A stretch of 39,887 bases of DNA from Desulfurococcales archaeon (GCA_015521765.1 WANO01000074.1:1-39887); one strand, 5' to 3'; shown: positions 7,732 to 16,329, numbered from the stretch's first letter. The notes: generated from the sequence alone by a model not told the origin. A program made the numbers and translations.

Positions 7732-8244
7732 TCACTTTCTGATCTCACGTATAACAATCCTGTATCTTTCAGGTAGTTTTGTCCCAGCCCTTCTTAAAGC
7801 CTCCTTAGCCTGATCCAAGTCCTTCTCATCAGATATATATATATCGATAATAACGTCTCCAGGGTTGATTATGGCGGCTGTACCAACTGGTTTGCCGAAA
7901 GCGAGCCTCATACCGTCTTGAAGCCTGTCGGCTCCAGCAAATGCAAGCATCTTGTTTTCTCTTAGAACGTGGTGCGGGTACTTCCTAACAACCATGAAGT
8001 ATTTCTGCTCACCAAGCACGGTGCTCAGGTATCTCTGGGCCATCAGCCTTGCCGCCTCAAGGGCGTTGTGTCTAACTATACATCTTTTTTCGGCGATCAG
8101 CTGTGCTACCCATCTAGCCTCGATATAGGGGTTTCCGGTAGTGTATTTGCTTATCTTGGGTGGGGGGACCCCCTGTATATACTCTCTCCTTGTATATGGT
8201 GGTTTATCCTGGTTTGTGTAGCATCTAGCCGGTCTAAGCGGCAT
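7732..8244 (-). CDS. rpl10e: 50S ribosomal protein uL16 (L10e)
   Basis: This large-subunit protein sits near the tRNA elbow and peptidyl-transferase entrance. The 170-aa product starts MPLRPARCYTNQDKPPYTRR, the archaeal L10e N-terminus. It continues with YIQGVPPPKISKY, KYPHHVLRENKML and the DRLQDGMRLAFGKPVGTA loop. A GTG at 8253 is in frame, but it lies inside the GGTGAG Shine-Dalgarno sequence of the ATG at 8244, so the ATG is preferred. It converges with the TrmJ-like gene, 14 bases away. Confidence 0.96.
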   Translation of the reverse strand: MPLRPARCYTNQDKPPYTRREYIQGVPPPKISKYTTGNPYIEARWVAQLIAEKRCIVRHNALEAARLMAQRYLSTVLGEQKYFMVVRKYPHHVLRENKMLAFAGADRLQDGMRLAFGKPVGTAAIINPGDVIIDIYISDEKDLDQAKEALRRAGTKLPERYRIVIREIRK

Positions 8245-8411
8245 AATGCTCACCCTATACTGGTGATTCGCTAGGGGATATATATCTGTATTCCTTGCCG
8301 GATCTATTTTAATACAGCGGGGCTATATAGCCATGGATATGGCTAGGAAGATCTTCAGCCCTCCAAATAAAATATGTTTTAAGGTAAATACTAAAGATAT
8401 GGTGCACCTAA

Positions 8412-10109
8412 TTAGCTGAGGACCTCAATGTAGTAGGGCTGCTCGAGCTTCTGGGGATAGGTGGAGTTATAGCAATTATAGTTAGGAGGCTTGGATTCAA
8501 CACTATTGTCGGCTACGTTATTGGCGGCACAATATGGTCCCTTCTAAGGTTTCTTCAGCCCATAGATAGCTCCCTAATCAATTTCCTGGCCCTCCTTGGG
8601 CTGATTCTTTTAGGTTTCGAGATTGGTAGCGAGATAAGGGTTCAGGAGATCCCGTCGATAATTAGGCGTGTGGCTCCCGTAGAATTAACGGCGATGACAT
8701 TTATATGGGTTCTCTGGAGCATCCCGGTACAGCTTCTGAATCTATCCCTGCTGGAGCACTTCCTCCTTTTCCTGATAACGATCAACACATCCACGGGCAT
8801 GCTGTATAAGATTATCAGGGAGTATGAAAGGATTACCGAGTCGGAGGGTAAACTATTGACCTCCATGGCAACCTTCGAGGATCTTGTTGTGTATATAGGT
8901 CTATCTATATTTCTGACATTCACATTCGACCAGGTTGATGCTTTGGATATTTTCGTTAAGGTGTCTCAGGTTATCGTGCTTGCTGTTGTTCTAGTGTCTT
9001 CAGGTATGGTGCTGTTTAGGTTTATATTTAGAAGGCAGCTCGCTGAAGGAGATCTATTTACAATCATCATACTCGTTATAGCCATACTGTACGCCACCAT
9101 ATCTTCAAGCTTTGGTTTCTCGCCGTTCTTTGGTTCTTTTCTCGCTGGCGTTGCTTTGGCGTCTTCTATAGATGTTAAGCCTATTATCAGACAGCTATCG
9201 GGGTTGAAGGAGCTTGGCTTACTGCTGTATTTCACCTCAGTTGGTGCGTTGATTCCTAGAATAGGTTTTGGTGATGTGAGCTTTATACTTCCGATCATTA
9301 TCGCAGCTCTGGGTGTGGTTGGGATAAAGTTTTTCTCGCTGTCTATAGCATCGTGGATCTCTGGGAACCCGATTAAAGAGAGTTTCAGGCTTGGCATATA
9401 TATGATGCCTATAAGCGAGTTCGGGGTCATTATAACGTCTGAGGCTCTGGCTAGGGATCTGGCTGAGTCTATATATCTTACTCTAGCTATCTATATACTC
9501 CTGATCTCATCTATAATGGGCTCTATCCTGGCTAGATACGATCTTGCTGTAGCATCGTTTTTCGACAGGATTGTCCCTGTTTACGTTAAGATCGCTGTTG
9601 AGAGGTCGGTTAATAGCTTGAGGCAGACCAGCTTAAGCTATGCGTTCGAGATACTATGGATCTTTATGAAGGGGTTGGGGCTGATAATAGTTGTCTCAAC
9701 AATAATCTCGTGGTCCATACCATATATGTCGTCTATATTGCCGGCCTATGTGCAGCCATACATAACTATAGTTATACTTTCTATGGGTATTGGTGCTTTC
9801 TCTATCTCTATTCTCAGTACTTGGCACAGCTATATTGATCTGTTTAGAAGAATACTTGAGCTCAGGATAGCTGCGTCAGTGATTATAATCTCAACCATAA
9901 TAGTGGCTATACTGACTCTAATATCCTCGATGCTGTTTGTATATATATTGTTCTACTCAGCGTTCCCATATCTCCAGGAATATATAGGTGGATCAACTCT
10001 AACCCTACTAGCCCTCACAGGACTGGCGCTGGTGTTTATAGCTGTATTCGCTAGATTGAGAAGCAATTTCGAGCGTGCTTTCAGGGCTCTATTCTATGGC
10101 TTTGAATAG
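8412..10109 (+). CDS. CPA2-type cation:proton antiporter (KefB-like), start unclear or frameshifted
   Basis: This is a polytopic inner-membrane cation/proton antiporter-like protein of about 565 aa with 12 or more predicted hydrophobic segments. The family features visible are the N-terminal helix pair ending VRRLGFNTIVGYVIGGTIW, the ATFEDLVVY segment with its buried acidic pair, SPFFGSFLAGVALAS and LLLYFTSVGALIPR. The frame is open from 8412, just after a TAA, but contains no ATG, GTG or TTG until GTG at 8670, which would delete the first two or three helices. An A/T-rich box near 8374-8383 would place transcription start near 8400. There an ATG (8399) opens a different frame that reads six codons to TGA. 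The gene is frameshifted, recoded, initiated at a non-standard codon, or has a sequence error. The transported ion is unknown. Confidence 0.75.
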   Translation, partial: LAEDLNVVGLLELLGIGGVIAIIVRRLGFNTIVGYVIGGTIWSLLRFLQPIDSSLINFLALLGLILLGFEIGSEIRVQEIPSIIRRVAPVELTAMTFIWVLWSIPVQLLNLSLLEHFLLFLITINTSTGMLYKIIREYERITESEGKLLTSMATFEDLVVYIGLSIFLTFTFDQVDALDIFVKVSQVIVLAVVLVSSGMVLFRFIFRRQLAEGDLFTIIILVIAILYATISSSFGFSPFFGSFLAGVALASSIDVKPIIRQLSGLKELGLLLYFTSVGALIPRIGFGDVSFILPIIIAALGVVGIKFFSLSIASWISGNPIKESFRLGIYMMPISEFGVIITSEALARDLAESIYLTLAIYILLISSIMGSILARYDLAVASFFDRIVPVYVKIAVERSVNSLRQTSLSYAFEILWIFMKGLGLIIVVSTIISWSIPYMSSILPAYVQPYITIVILSMGIGAFSISILSTWHSYIDLFRRILELRIAASVIIISTIIVAILTLISSMLFVYILFYSAFPYLQEYIGGSTLTLLALTGLALVFIAVFARLRSNFERAFRALFYGFE

Positions 10110-10253
10110 GCTTTTATGTATTTATGCAGGCTTATTGTAGCGCTTATCCCCTTAGGAGGGACCCCCGCATCTCAAGGAGGCTAATGCCTGCTATCGCTAT
10201 TCCTGATGGGTTTAGTACTTGGCCATAGCTTAGTGGTTTGCTAGCCAGATTTA

Positions 10254-10270
10254 TCTTAATTATTTATTAT
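10254..10270 (+). promoter_or_regulatory. Box A promoter for the MDR oxidoreductase
   Basis: The A/T stretch CTTAATTATTTATTAT at about 10254-10269 is the best promoter candidate in the 160-base gap after the antiporter. It would give a start near 10285, downstream of the GTG at 10273 and upstream of the TTG at 10303, and so supports the later start of the next gene. I see no other feature in this gap. Confidence 0.4.
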
Positions 10271-10302
10271 AGGTGTTCCCTGATAATAATACAGGGTATT
10301 TA

Positions 10303-11334
10303 TTGAGAGCTATAATCCAGACGGCTGTAGGAGGTCCCGAGGTTCTTGTCGAGAAGGATGTTGATACACCCGAAATATCTAATCCGTACGATGTGCTGAT
10401 CAGGGTTGTTGGATGCGGTATATGTTATAGGGACACGCTAGTTAGACGGGGCTTTATGAGGGCTAGGCTCCCCGTTATTCCGGGGCATGAGGTTGTTGGT
10501 GAGGTAGTTGAATATGGTGATGGGGTCCCTGGCTTAAGAAAGGGTGATGTTGTTGCTTCCTTAATATATATATATGATCATCAGAAGGGCAAGTGTGAGA
10601 GCGGGTACGAGAATATCTGTAGGGGGAATCTATCTATAGGCGAGGATATCAATGGCTGCTACGCCGAGTATGTGAAGCTTCCCTACTGGGTTGTTTCGAG
10701 GATTGGGGACTCGGCTGGGAATATTGAGGGCTACAGCATCTCTGCGTGTGTTATTGGTACGGCTGTGAGAGGGATCAAGTACATTGGCCAGGCTCGAAAG
10801 GACGAAAGCATTCTTATTACTGGTGCGGGCGGGGGTGTTGGGATCCACGCGATACAGGTGGCTAAAGCTCTAGGCCTTAGAGTTATTGCCGTGACTAGGA
10901 GCGAATCTAAAGTTGATGCTATAAGAAAGGCCGGGGCTGATGAGGTAGTTCTATATAGCGGTGGTTTCGTTGATGAGGTCAGGAAGCTTACTGATGGCGA
11001 GGGTGTTGATATCGTATACGAGTCTGTTGGGGGTCCCACGTTGGAGCAGAGTGTTAGGAGTTTAAGGAAGGGTGGTAGGGTTCTTCTTGTTGGTAATGTG
11101 GATCCTAGGCCTCAATCTATGCTTCTGGGTCTAGTGATCTTGAAGGAGATCAAAATACTAGGAGTGCTAAACGCCACCCCGAGAGAACTCAGGGAGGCTA
11201 TAAACCTAATAAGAGGCGGTAGGGTCAAGCCTGTTTATACGAAGATAAATTTTGATCTAGATGAAGTAAGAAATGCACATAGGCTTTTAGAGCAAGGTAA
11301 GGCCTCAGGCAGGTATGTTATATCGTTCAGGTGA
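10303..11334 (+). CDS. Zinc-type MDR oxidoreductase, acryloyl-CoA reductase-like
   Basis: This is a medium-chain dehydrogenase/reductase of 343 aa from TTG 10303, or 353 aa from GTG 10273. The family N-terminus (MRAIIQTAVGG) supports the later start. Catalytic zinc ligands are present: Cys of GICYRD and His-Glu of PGHEVVG. The NAD(P) fold has GAGGGVGIHAIQVAKALG. The structural-zinc lobe keeps only two of the usual four cysteines (GKCESGYENICRG), so that site is probably absent. The CYRD, VGIHAIQ and GNVDP segments resemble, from memory, the acryloyl-CoA reductase branch of Metallosphaera and Sulfolobus. The substrate is inferred weakly; an alcohol dehydrogenase or quinone reductase is possible. 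Confidence 0.8.
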   Translation: MRAIIQTAVGGPEVLVEKDVDTPEISNPYDVLIRVVGCGICYRDTLVRRGFMRARLPVIPGHEVVGEVVEYGDGVPGLRKGDVVASLIYIYDHQKGKCESGYENICRGNLSIGEDINGCYAEYVKLPYWVVSRIGDSAGNIEGYSISACVIGTAVRGIKYIGQARKDESILITGAGGGVGIHAIQVAKALGLRVIAVTRSESKVDAIRKAGADEVVLYSGGFVDEVRKLTDGEGVDIVYESVGGPTLEQSVRSLRKGGRVLLVGNVDPRPQSMLLGLVILKEIKILGVLNATPRELREAINLIRGGRVKPVYTKINFDLDEVRNAHRLLEQGKASGRYVISFR

Positions 11335-11354
11335 TATAGTGGGTATTGCTTGAT

Positions 11355-11762
11355 CTATTGCCTAAATGGGCAATCACGCCAGTAGTGTTCGCATAGCTTG
11401 GCCTCGTATTTTGTTAGGTATCTTTTTAGGATTTCACATCTGGCCACTATAATTCCTGAAGATCTCTTCTCAAGCCTATAGTACTGGCACTCGGAGTGGA
11501 TTGGCATAGGTAGGAAGTTTATGAGCGGATATATCCCTCTGTTGTCTCTCGGCTCGGTTATGTTGCCGGTATTCTTGCTGGTGCCCTGATCGTTTTTCTC
11601 CAGCGTGTTTAGATTTCTCGACTCTTCAGGAGGTATATACATGGCGCATGTTACATAGATCTCTGGTCCACCATTGCATCTAACTGGGTTCACGAATTCA
11701 TCTGTTGGCTGATCCAGTTTAGGAGAGTTGCACATTCCGTATTTATAGTAGGGGCATGGCAA
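11355..11762 (-). CDS. Cys-rich conserved protein of unknown function
   Basis: This 135-aa protein contains two cysteine clusters separated by a variable, polar middle (residues about 50-80). The first is CPYYKYGMC, then RC and TC. The second is CQYY, RCEILKRYLTKYEAKLC and DC near the end. Eight cysteines in two groups of four suggest two metal sites, either zinc or Fe-S. There is no signal peptide or membrane segment. I do not recognise a named family. It lies convergent to the MDR gene and downstream of aIF6 on the same strand, so it may be the last gene of that ribosomal operon. Confidence 0.6.
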   Translation of the reverse strand: MPCPYYKYGMCNSPKLDQPTDEFVNPVRCNGGPEIYVTCAMYIPPEESRNLNTLEKNDQGTSKNTGNITEPRDNRGIYPLINFLPMPIHSECQYYRLEKRSSGIIVARCEILKRYLTKYEAKLCEHYWRDCPFRQ

Positions 11763-11852
11763 CTCTAGATTCCACTATATATGTTTATTCCATACTTAAT
11801 GTTTAAGAGGCTTAGGTATCTTACTGGTTTCTGGCTACTGGTAGTATTATTA

Positions 11853-12545
11853 TTACTTTAATAGCATCTGGGCTATCCTCATTATTTCCGGACCTGTGGT
11901 TTCTGTTCCGACAACGGCTCCATGATCGTTTGCTATCAATCCGGATCTAATAAATCCCACACCAAAATTCACCGTTCCAACATCTACAGGGACGCGAAAT
12001 ATATTGGATAACTCCTCCAACTCTTCATCTGTGGTTTCTGGATGTGTTAATCCTCCTTTGTTGTTCACTACAACAACTGATCCTACAGTAGGTATCTTGG
12101 CCACAGATTTTCTGGCTACTGTATCTATCTCAAGCACCTCTTTTATAAGCCTTATATGCTCATCGTCCAATTCGATGTGGGTTACTGCACCGTGGTTGTT
12201 GCAGGCTACCATGTTTCCTACGGCATTATATATTGATTTAAGTATTCCTATGTTGCCGTCGAATTCTTTTTTGATCACGTTATATTCATCGCTACGTATA
12301 GTTCTAGGGAGTAGGAGTCCTTTATCGTTCCCTGCAACTAGGACGCCAACTATGTTCATTCCGCTTATTGTTGTATATATTATATTTTCTACCCTTAGGG
12401 TGTCGGCTATTATGTCGATTGCTTTTTTCTCTATTGATGGTGGAGCTATAATGATCCTGTTGTTAGCGTATACATAGATACCTATATTTGGGTTGCCCCA
12501 TATACTTAGTTTCTCTATGTTTACGCTTTTAGAGTCTATACCCAA
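11853..12545 (-). CDS. eif6: Translation initiation factor 6 (aIF6)
   Basis: This ribosome anti-association factor binds uL14 on the large subunit and blocks joining with the small subunit. The 230-aa product shows the five-fold pseudo-symmetric pentein repeats, with LSIWGNPNIGIYVYANN, VACNNHGAVTH, VVVVNNKGGLTHPETT and LIANDHGAVVG. The start is TTG at 12545, the only reasonable one before the conserved LSIWGNPNIG. It follows L31e with a 35-base gap in the S19e-PDCD5-L39e-L31e-aIF6 cluster, an order common in archaea. The L18a/LX gene often found next is absent here. Confidence 0.95.
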   Translation of the reverse strand: MGIDSKSVNIEKLSIWGNPNIGIYVYANNRIIIAPPSIEKKAIDIIADTLRVENIIYTTISGMNIVGVLVAGNDKGLLLPRTIRSDEYNVIKKEFDGNIGILKSIYNAVGNMVACNNHGAVTHIELDDEHIRLIKEVLEIDTVARKSVAKIPTVGSVVVVNNKGGLTHPETTDEELEELSNIFRVPVDVGTVNFGVGFIRSGLIANDHGAVVGTETTGPEIMRIAQMLLK

Positions 12546-12580
12546 TGCAAAAAACCAGGTTTAATGTTTTCTGTTTAAAA

Positions 12581-12847
12581 CTAAACTTCTAGGGCCAGCG
12601 AGGCCTTATATATGTTCTCCTCCAATCTCTTGACCCTCACAACTATCCTTCTAGGCGGCTTCTCCAGCTTGAATGAATGTATATACTCGTTTATTGATGA
12701 ATCTATTATTACCTTTTCAGCGTTGAAGTGTCTAGCTATAAAATCCCTAATGTACTTTATTGCCCTTCTACCCCTGGTTCTCCTGCTTCCTCCCCAGTAT
12801 ATTCTTTTTAGAGGAATAACGTAGATACCCTCACTCTTCGATTTCAT
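12581..12847 (-). CDS. rpl31e: 50S ribosomal protein L31e
   Basis: This 88-aa large-subunit protein sits near the exit tunnel. The conserved features are IYVIPLKRIYWGGSRRTRGRRA at the N-terminus (residues 8-29), then RAIKYIRDFIARHF and the IVVRVKRLEENIY strand. The start ATG at 12847 is unambiguous. It lies between L39e and aIF6, as usual. Confidence 0.95.
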   Translation of the reverse strand: MKSKSEGIYVIPLKRIYWGGSRRTRGRRAIKYIRDFIARHFNAEKVIIDSSINEYIHSFKLEKPPRRIVVRVKRLEENIYKASLALEV

Positions 12848-12926
12848 CTTTATTCACCCCTATATAAACCAGTTCTACCTATATAATTTGATTATCCTAG
12901 ACTTATAGAATATCTGGATGCTACCC

Positions 12927-13085
12927 TTATATATCTTTTAGCTTGCTCCTCCTCCAGTGCCTTAATCTCGGTCTATACTGTATCTTTCTGAGTGTTTTAG
13001 CTACAACCCACACTGGTATTGGTGAATTTGACTTCTCTCTTCTTATGAGCCTCAGCTTCTTGGCTAGTGGTTTATTTCTCGCCAG
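12927..13085 (-). CDS. rpl39e: 50S ribosomal protein L39e, apparent CTG start
   Basis: This 52-aa, very basic protein lines the ribosome exit tunnel. The translation (L/M)[18 protein letters not shown], then [17 protein letters not shown] and [11 protein letters not shown], matches archaeal L39e over its whole length. The only codon in the right place is CTG at 13085-13083, directly followed by the conserved ARNK. Upstream in frame are AAG and then the TAG stop of PDCD5, and no ATG, GTG or TTG occurs until GTG deep in the core. A GGTGG Shine-Dalgarno-like element sits about 6 bases before the CTG, spanning the PDCD5 stop. The gene sits in its standard place between PDCD5 and L31e. A scan for standard starts misses it. 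Confidence 0.9.
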   Translation of the reverse strand: MARNKPLAKKLRLIRREKSNSPIPVWVVAKTLRKIQYRPRLRHWRRSKLKDI

Positions 13086-13088
13086 CTT

Positions 13089-13460
13089 CTACCACCCTTT
13101 CTCTCTAATCCTGATCTTTGTCTCCCTCCTATTCTTTTCGTATAGCTGGTATAATATTTCTTTAAGAACATCATCTGTGATCGGGACCCCAACCCTTCCG
13201 CTCTGAGCCAGCATTATTAGCTGTGCCTCGAGTGCTTTAACAAGATCTGGCTTGACCAGCTTTAGATTGGCCAGCCTCTCCCTCGCCTCAGGTGTTAGTA
13301 TCTGCCTCAGTAGCTCTTGCCTTATAAGCTCCTCCTGCTGCTCCTTCTCCCTCCTTATTCTCTCTTCCTCTGCTTTCCTATAGAGTTCCTCGAGCTTGCG
13401 TCTTTTAATTAGCTCGAGCTCCTCATCATATCCTCCTGTATCGTATGTGTCATAGCTCAA
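13089..13460 (-). CDS. PDCD5/TFAR19-family DNA-binding protein
   Basis: This 123-aa homologue of eukaryotic PDCD5 is a small three-helix-bundle protein conserved across archaea. The exact role is unsettled; DNA binding has been shown for some members. After a short acidic Tyr-rich start (residues 1-15) there is a long charged helix ([18 protein letters not shown]). The core follows: [19 protein letters not shown], then [16 protein letters not shown]. The start is TTG at 13460. The stop is followed after one codon, in the same frame, by the L39e start, so the two are tightly coupled. Confidence 0.9.
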   Translation of the reverse strand: MSYDTYDTGGYDEELELIKRRKLEELYRKAEEERIRREKEQQEELIRQELLRQILTPEARERLANLKLVKPDLVKALEAQLIMLAQSGRVGVPITDDVLKEILYQLYEKNRRETKIRIREKGW

Positions 13461-13605
13461 CCCACTATCACCTGGCCTCTATTTTTATTTCGCATTACTA
13501 TAATAAATTTGAGTAAGGAAGTATAAATATGGATACAGACCATAGAAGGTGTATTTTGCTGCTTCTCTAGCTTTATGCTTTTTAGGGTTTTGGTTTTGAA
13601 GCTGT

Positions 13606-14067
13606 CTATGCGTATTTCTTCAGCTCTGGTATTTTATCTGTGAGTTCTTTGAAGATCTCGTAGGCTACATGATCCATATATGATCTGGCTTTCGGAGTTA
13701 GAACCCTACCTCTCCTGGTTTTTCTAACGAAGCCCGCTCTCTCCAGTTGCTTCAAAATGTTTCTTATAATAGATCCCCCACTCCTCCTGAAGTGCGGGGG
13801 TGCAACACCCCTTCTCTGTAGCCCACCATATATGTTTCTAAACTTATTCAGCCCTATCGGCTCCCCCGATATATAGAGCTTTCTGAGTATCGATGCGGCC
13901 CTAAAGTACCACCAATCGGGATTCTCGGGAGGCTTATCCTTCGATGGCGAGGTCTTCACGTATAGTGCCCACTCTGGAGGATGAATCCGATCTCCATACT
14001 CTCTCTTCAGACTATCAGCCAGTCTCTCTATGAAAATATCGGCAGGAACATCTTTAACCCCAACCAT
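13606..14067 (-). CDS. rps19e: 30S ribosomal protein S19e
   Basis: This 153-aa winged-helix small-subunit protein of archaea and eukaryotes is needed for 18S/16S maturation in the families studied. The conserved parts are WALYVKTS, the PDWWYFRAASILRKLYI segment, RNIYGGLQRRGVAPPHF, and the recognition region ILKQLERAGFVRKTRRGRVLT. The ATG at 14067 has GGTGAATCG upstream as a binding site and an A/T box (TATTTAATATA) near 14097-14107. It begins the ribosomal cluster reading leftward. Confidence 0.95.
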   Translation of the reverse strand: MVGVKDVPADIFIERLADSLKREYGDRIHPPEWALYVKTSPSKDKPPENPDWWYFRAASILRKLYISGEPIGLNKFRNIYGGLQRRGVAPPHFRRSGGSIIRNILKQLERAGFVRKTRRGRVLTPKARSYMDHVAYEIFKELTDKIPELKKYA

Positions 14068-14114
14068 CTTCTCGATTCACCATGATGAATTACTTGACTA
14101 TATTAAATATAAAT

Positions 14115-15092
14115 TTAAATCTCCATCCCCATACCCTTAAGAAAGCTTATAGCCTCACTAAATGTTGGTATCCCTTCCTGAGCCCCTCTGTGCCTTATTT
14201 TGATTGCTGCTGCAGCCGAAGCTATTAGTGCTGAGCTATATAGACTGTACCCCTCAGCTAGGGCGTATGTTAGTGTTGCTGTATATACATCACCCGCTCC
14301 TGTTGTATCCACCACATCGGCTGTTTTGACTGGTTCTACATGGATGGTTCCTTCTGAATCACTATATATTACCGATCCCTCTGAACCTATAGTTATAACA
14401 ACATTCTTGACCCCTCTAGAATTAATGATCTCAGCAAGCACCTCGGCAGCTTTTCTAGTGGAGCTGAGATCTAGGGCTCTACTATCTACTCCGGCAACGA
14501 TCTGCGCTTCCAGGAGGTTGGCTATCAGGATATCTATGTTTCTCAATATGTATTCAGGTAGCTCCTTAGGTGGTGATGCGGTTAGGGTTACCGATATTCC
14601 CTTGCTTTTTAGTCTACCTAGTATCTTGCCTAGTGTATCGATATCGATCTCGATCTGTATGAGCGAGGCGTTTATTTCGGTATCTGTGTTTTGCAGGAAT
14701 GCATCTACATGCTCTGGCTTTATATCCTTGTTTGCTCCTGGGGCTACAGCTATCACTTTGTTACCTTCTGAGTCTACTATTATAAGTGCTGTCCCAGTAT
14801 GCTTATTTGATCTGCATATGTAACTAGTTACGACACCTTTCCTTTCGAGGGCTTCTATAGCGAGGTTCGCTAAATGATCATTGCCTACACAGCCGATCAT
14901 GTAAGGAAGACCACCAAGCCTAGATATCGCTACAGCCTGGTTCGCGCCTTTACCGCCTATATGTATGTCTAGCTCTCCGCCGGAGACAACCTCATCGACT
15001 CTAGGTAGCTTCTTTACGTATACCACATGATCCACATTTATATTGCCTATAACCACAAATTTCTTTCTTCTATCTTTAGCTTGGGTGGTCAT
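14115..15092 (-). CDS. PfkB/ribokinase-family sugar kinase
   Basis: This cytosolic ATP-dependent kinase has 325 aa. The first family signature is GGKGANQAVAISRLGG (residues about 47-62). The second is DTTGAGDVYTATLTYAL with the catalytic Asp and anion hole (about 265-281). The N-terminal GNINVDHV matches ribokinase-type enzymes. The best guess is ribokinase, but nucleoside or other sugar kinases of this family look the same at this level. It lies between S19e and glycerol-1-phosphate dehydrogenase, without sequence overlap. Confidence 0.82.
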   Translation of the reverse strand: MTTQAKDRRKKFVVIGNINVDHVVYVKKLPRVDEVVSGGELDIHIGGKGANQAVAISRLGGLPYMIGCVGNDHLANLAIEALERKGVVTSYICRSNKHTGTALIIVDSEGNKVIAVAPGANKDIKPEHVDAFLQNTDTEINASLIQIEIDIDTLGKILGRLKSKGISVTLTASPPKELPEYILRNIDILIANLLEAQIVAGVDSRALDLSSTRKAAEVLAEIINSRGVKNVVITIGSEGSVIYSDSEGTIHVEPVKTADVVDTTGAGDVYTATLTYALAEGYSLYSSALIASAAAAIKIRHRGAQEGIPTFSEAISFLKGMGMEI

Positions 15093-15134
15093 TTGATAAT
15101 AAAGTCTGTATTGGGATTTATTAATGTTTGATAC

Positions 15135-16202
15135 CTACTCGATAACGTATGAGGATCTCGCTAGATTCTCCGCAGCCTCCCATGTTAGCCCATCTTTACC
15201 CAGTATAGTGTATCTTTCAGGCCTTATTTTATGGGCCATAACCAGGGCTTTAATGATGTCTTTGTCTGAAACACCAAGGTCTCTAGCTGTTGTTGGGGCA
15301 TCAAGCTCCTTCAACACTTTTCTGATATACCTCCAGTTCTTTCCATGTAGATAGGCCATCATGATTGTTCCAACACCAACCTGTTCTCCGTGGAGAGCTG
15401 GATAATTGGCTATTAGGTCTAGTGCGTGGCTAAATAGGTGCTCGGATCCGCTTGCCGGCCTTGTAGATCCAGCTATACACATGGCCACACCGCTACTTAT
15501 TAGGCCTTCCAGAACTATTCTTATACCCTCCACATTACCGGATTTTATCTTTTCCCACGACGATAAAACATGCTTAGCGCTATGTATGGCTAGTGATGCC
15601 GCGTATTCTGCATAGTACTCGTTGTGTAGCATGTGTGATAGTCTCCAATCCAATACGGAGGTGAACTTGGCTACTAGATCCCCCACACCAGCTATTAATA
15701 ATCTTTTCGGCGCCTTCGCTATTATATCTAGATCGGCAAGTATAGCTACAGGTGTTTTTGTCTCTATAGACGTTATTGTCGGAAGCCCCTTCAAAGATGC
15801 GAAAGGCGAAGCTATACCGTCGTGAGACAAGGCTGTTGGGATACTTATGAAATCTATCTCGGAGCTGAATGCGGAGTATTTCGCTATATCTATTGCTTTT
15901 CCTCCACCAACACCTAGCACGGCTGAGGGTTTAATATCTTTTATCGTGTTTATAACTCTTTTTGCTGAATCAACATCTGGGGTGGCTACAGCTTCGATCC
16001 ATGTATCATATCTTCTTGCCGATAAAATATCCGAGATCTCTGCCGCATACGTCTTGGTCGAGTCGCTTCCACTAACTATAACTATCCTGCTACCTATGCC
16101 AAGCTCTTTTAGGAGGCTAGGTAGCTTGTATCGGACTCCATGACCGATCACTATCTTTTTCGGCAGATCTATTATATGGTGCTGCTTCTTGTTGTTTAGC
16201 AT
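15135..16202 (-). CDS. egsA: sn-Glycerol-1-phosphate dehydrogenase
   Basis: This enzyme reduces dihydroxyacetone phosphate to sn-glycerol-1-phosphate, the step that sets archaeal membrane-lipid stereochemistry. The 355-aa product has the Rossmann-like N-terminal part with SGSDSTKTYA and GVGGGKAIDIAKY (about residues 97-109). The ISIPTALSHDGIASPFASL motif includes the region near the zinc site. GVGDLVAKFTSVLDWRL carries the metal-binding Asp, and SEHLFSHAL and HGEQVGVGT carry the metal-binding His residues. The length is normal. The start is ATG at 16202, divergent from the FKBP gene. Confidence 0.95.
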   Translation of the reverse strand: MLNNKKQHHIIDLPKKIVIGHGVRYKLPSLLKELGIGSRIVIVSGSDSTKTYAAEISDILSARRYDTWIEAVATPDVDSAKRVINTIKDIKPSAVLGVGGGKAIDIAKYSAFSSEIDFISIPTALSHDGIASPFASLKGLPTITSIETKTPVAILADLDIIAKAPKRLLIAGVGDLVAKFTSVLDWRLSHMLHNEYYAEYAASLAIHSAKHVLSSWEKIKSGNVEGIRIVLEGLISSGVAMCIAGSTRPASGSEHLFSHALDLIANYPALHGEQVGVGTIMMAYLHGKNWRYIRKVLKELDAPTTARDLGVSDKDIIKALVMAHKIRPERYTILGKDGLTWEAAENLARSSYVIE

Positions 16203-16274
16203 GGAAGCATCAATAATAGTTTTTTGTTCAAGATTATATAGTTTTATTACGGATTTAGCTCGATGCTATAGAGA

Positions 16275-16322
16275 CCTTATTAAATTTTTAGGGTACTTTA
16301 ATAATAACCAATATGTGGTGAT
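16275..16322 (+). promoter_or_regulatory. Promoter and ribosome binding site of the FKBP gene
   Basis: An A/T box (CCTTATTAAATTTTTA, 16275-16290) lies about 47 bases before the FKBP ATG. A GGTGAT ribosome binding site at 16317-16322 is 7 nt from the ATG at 16330, a typical spacing. Confidence 0.5.
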
Positions 16323-16329
16323 ATACTAG

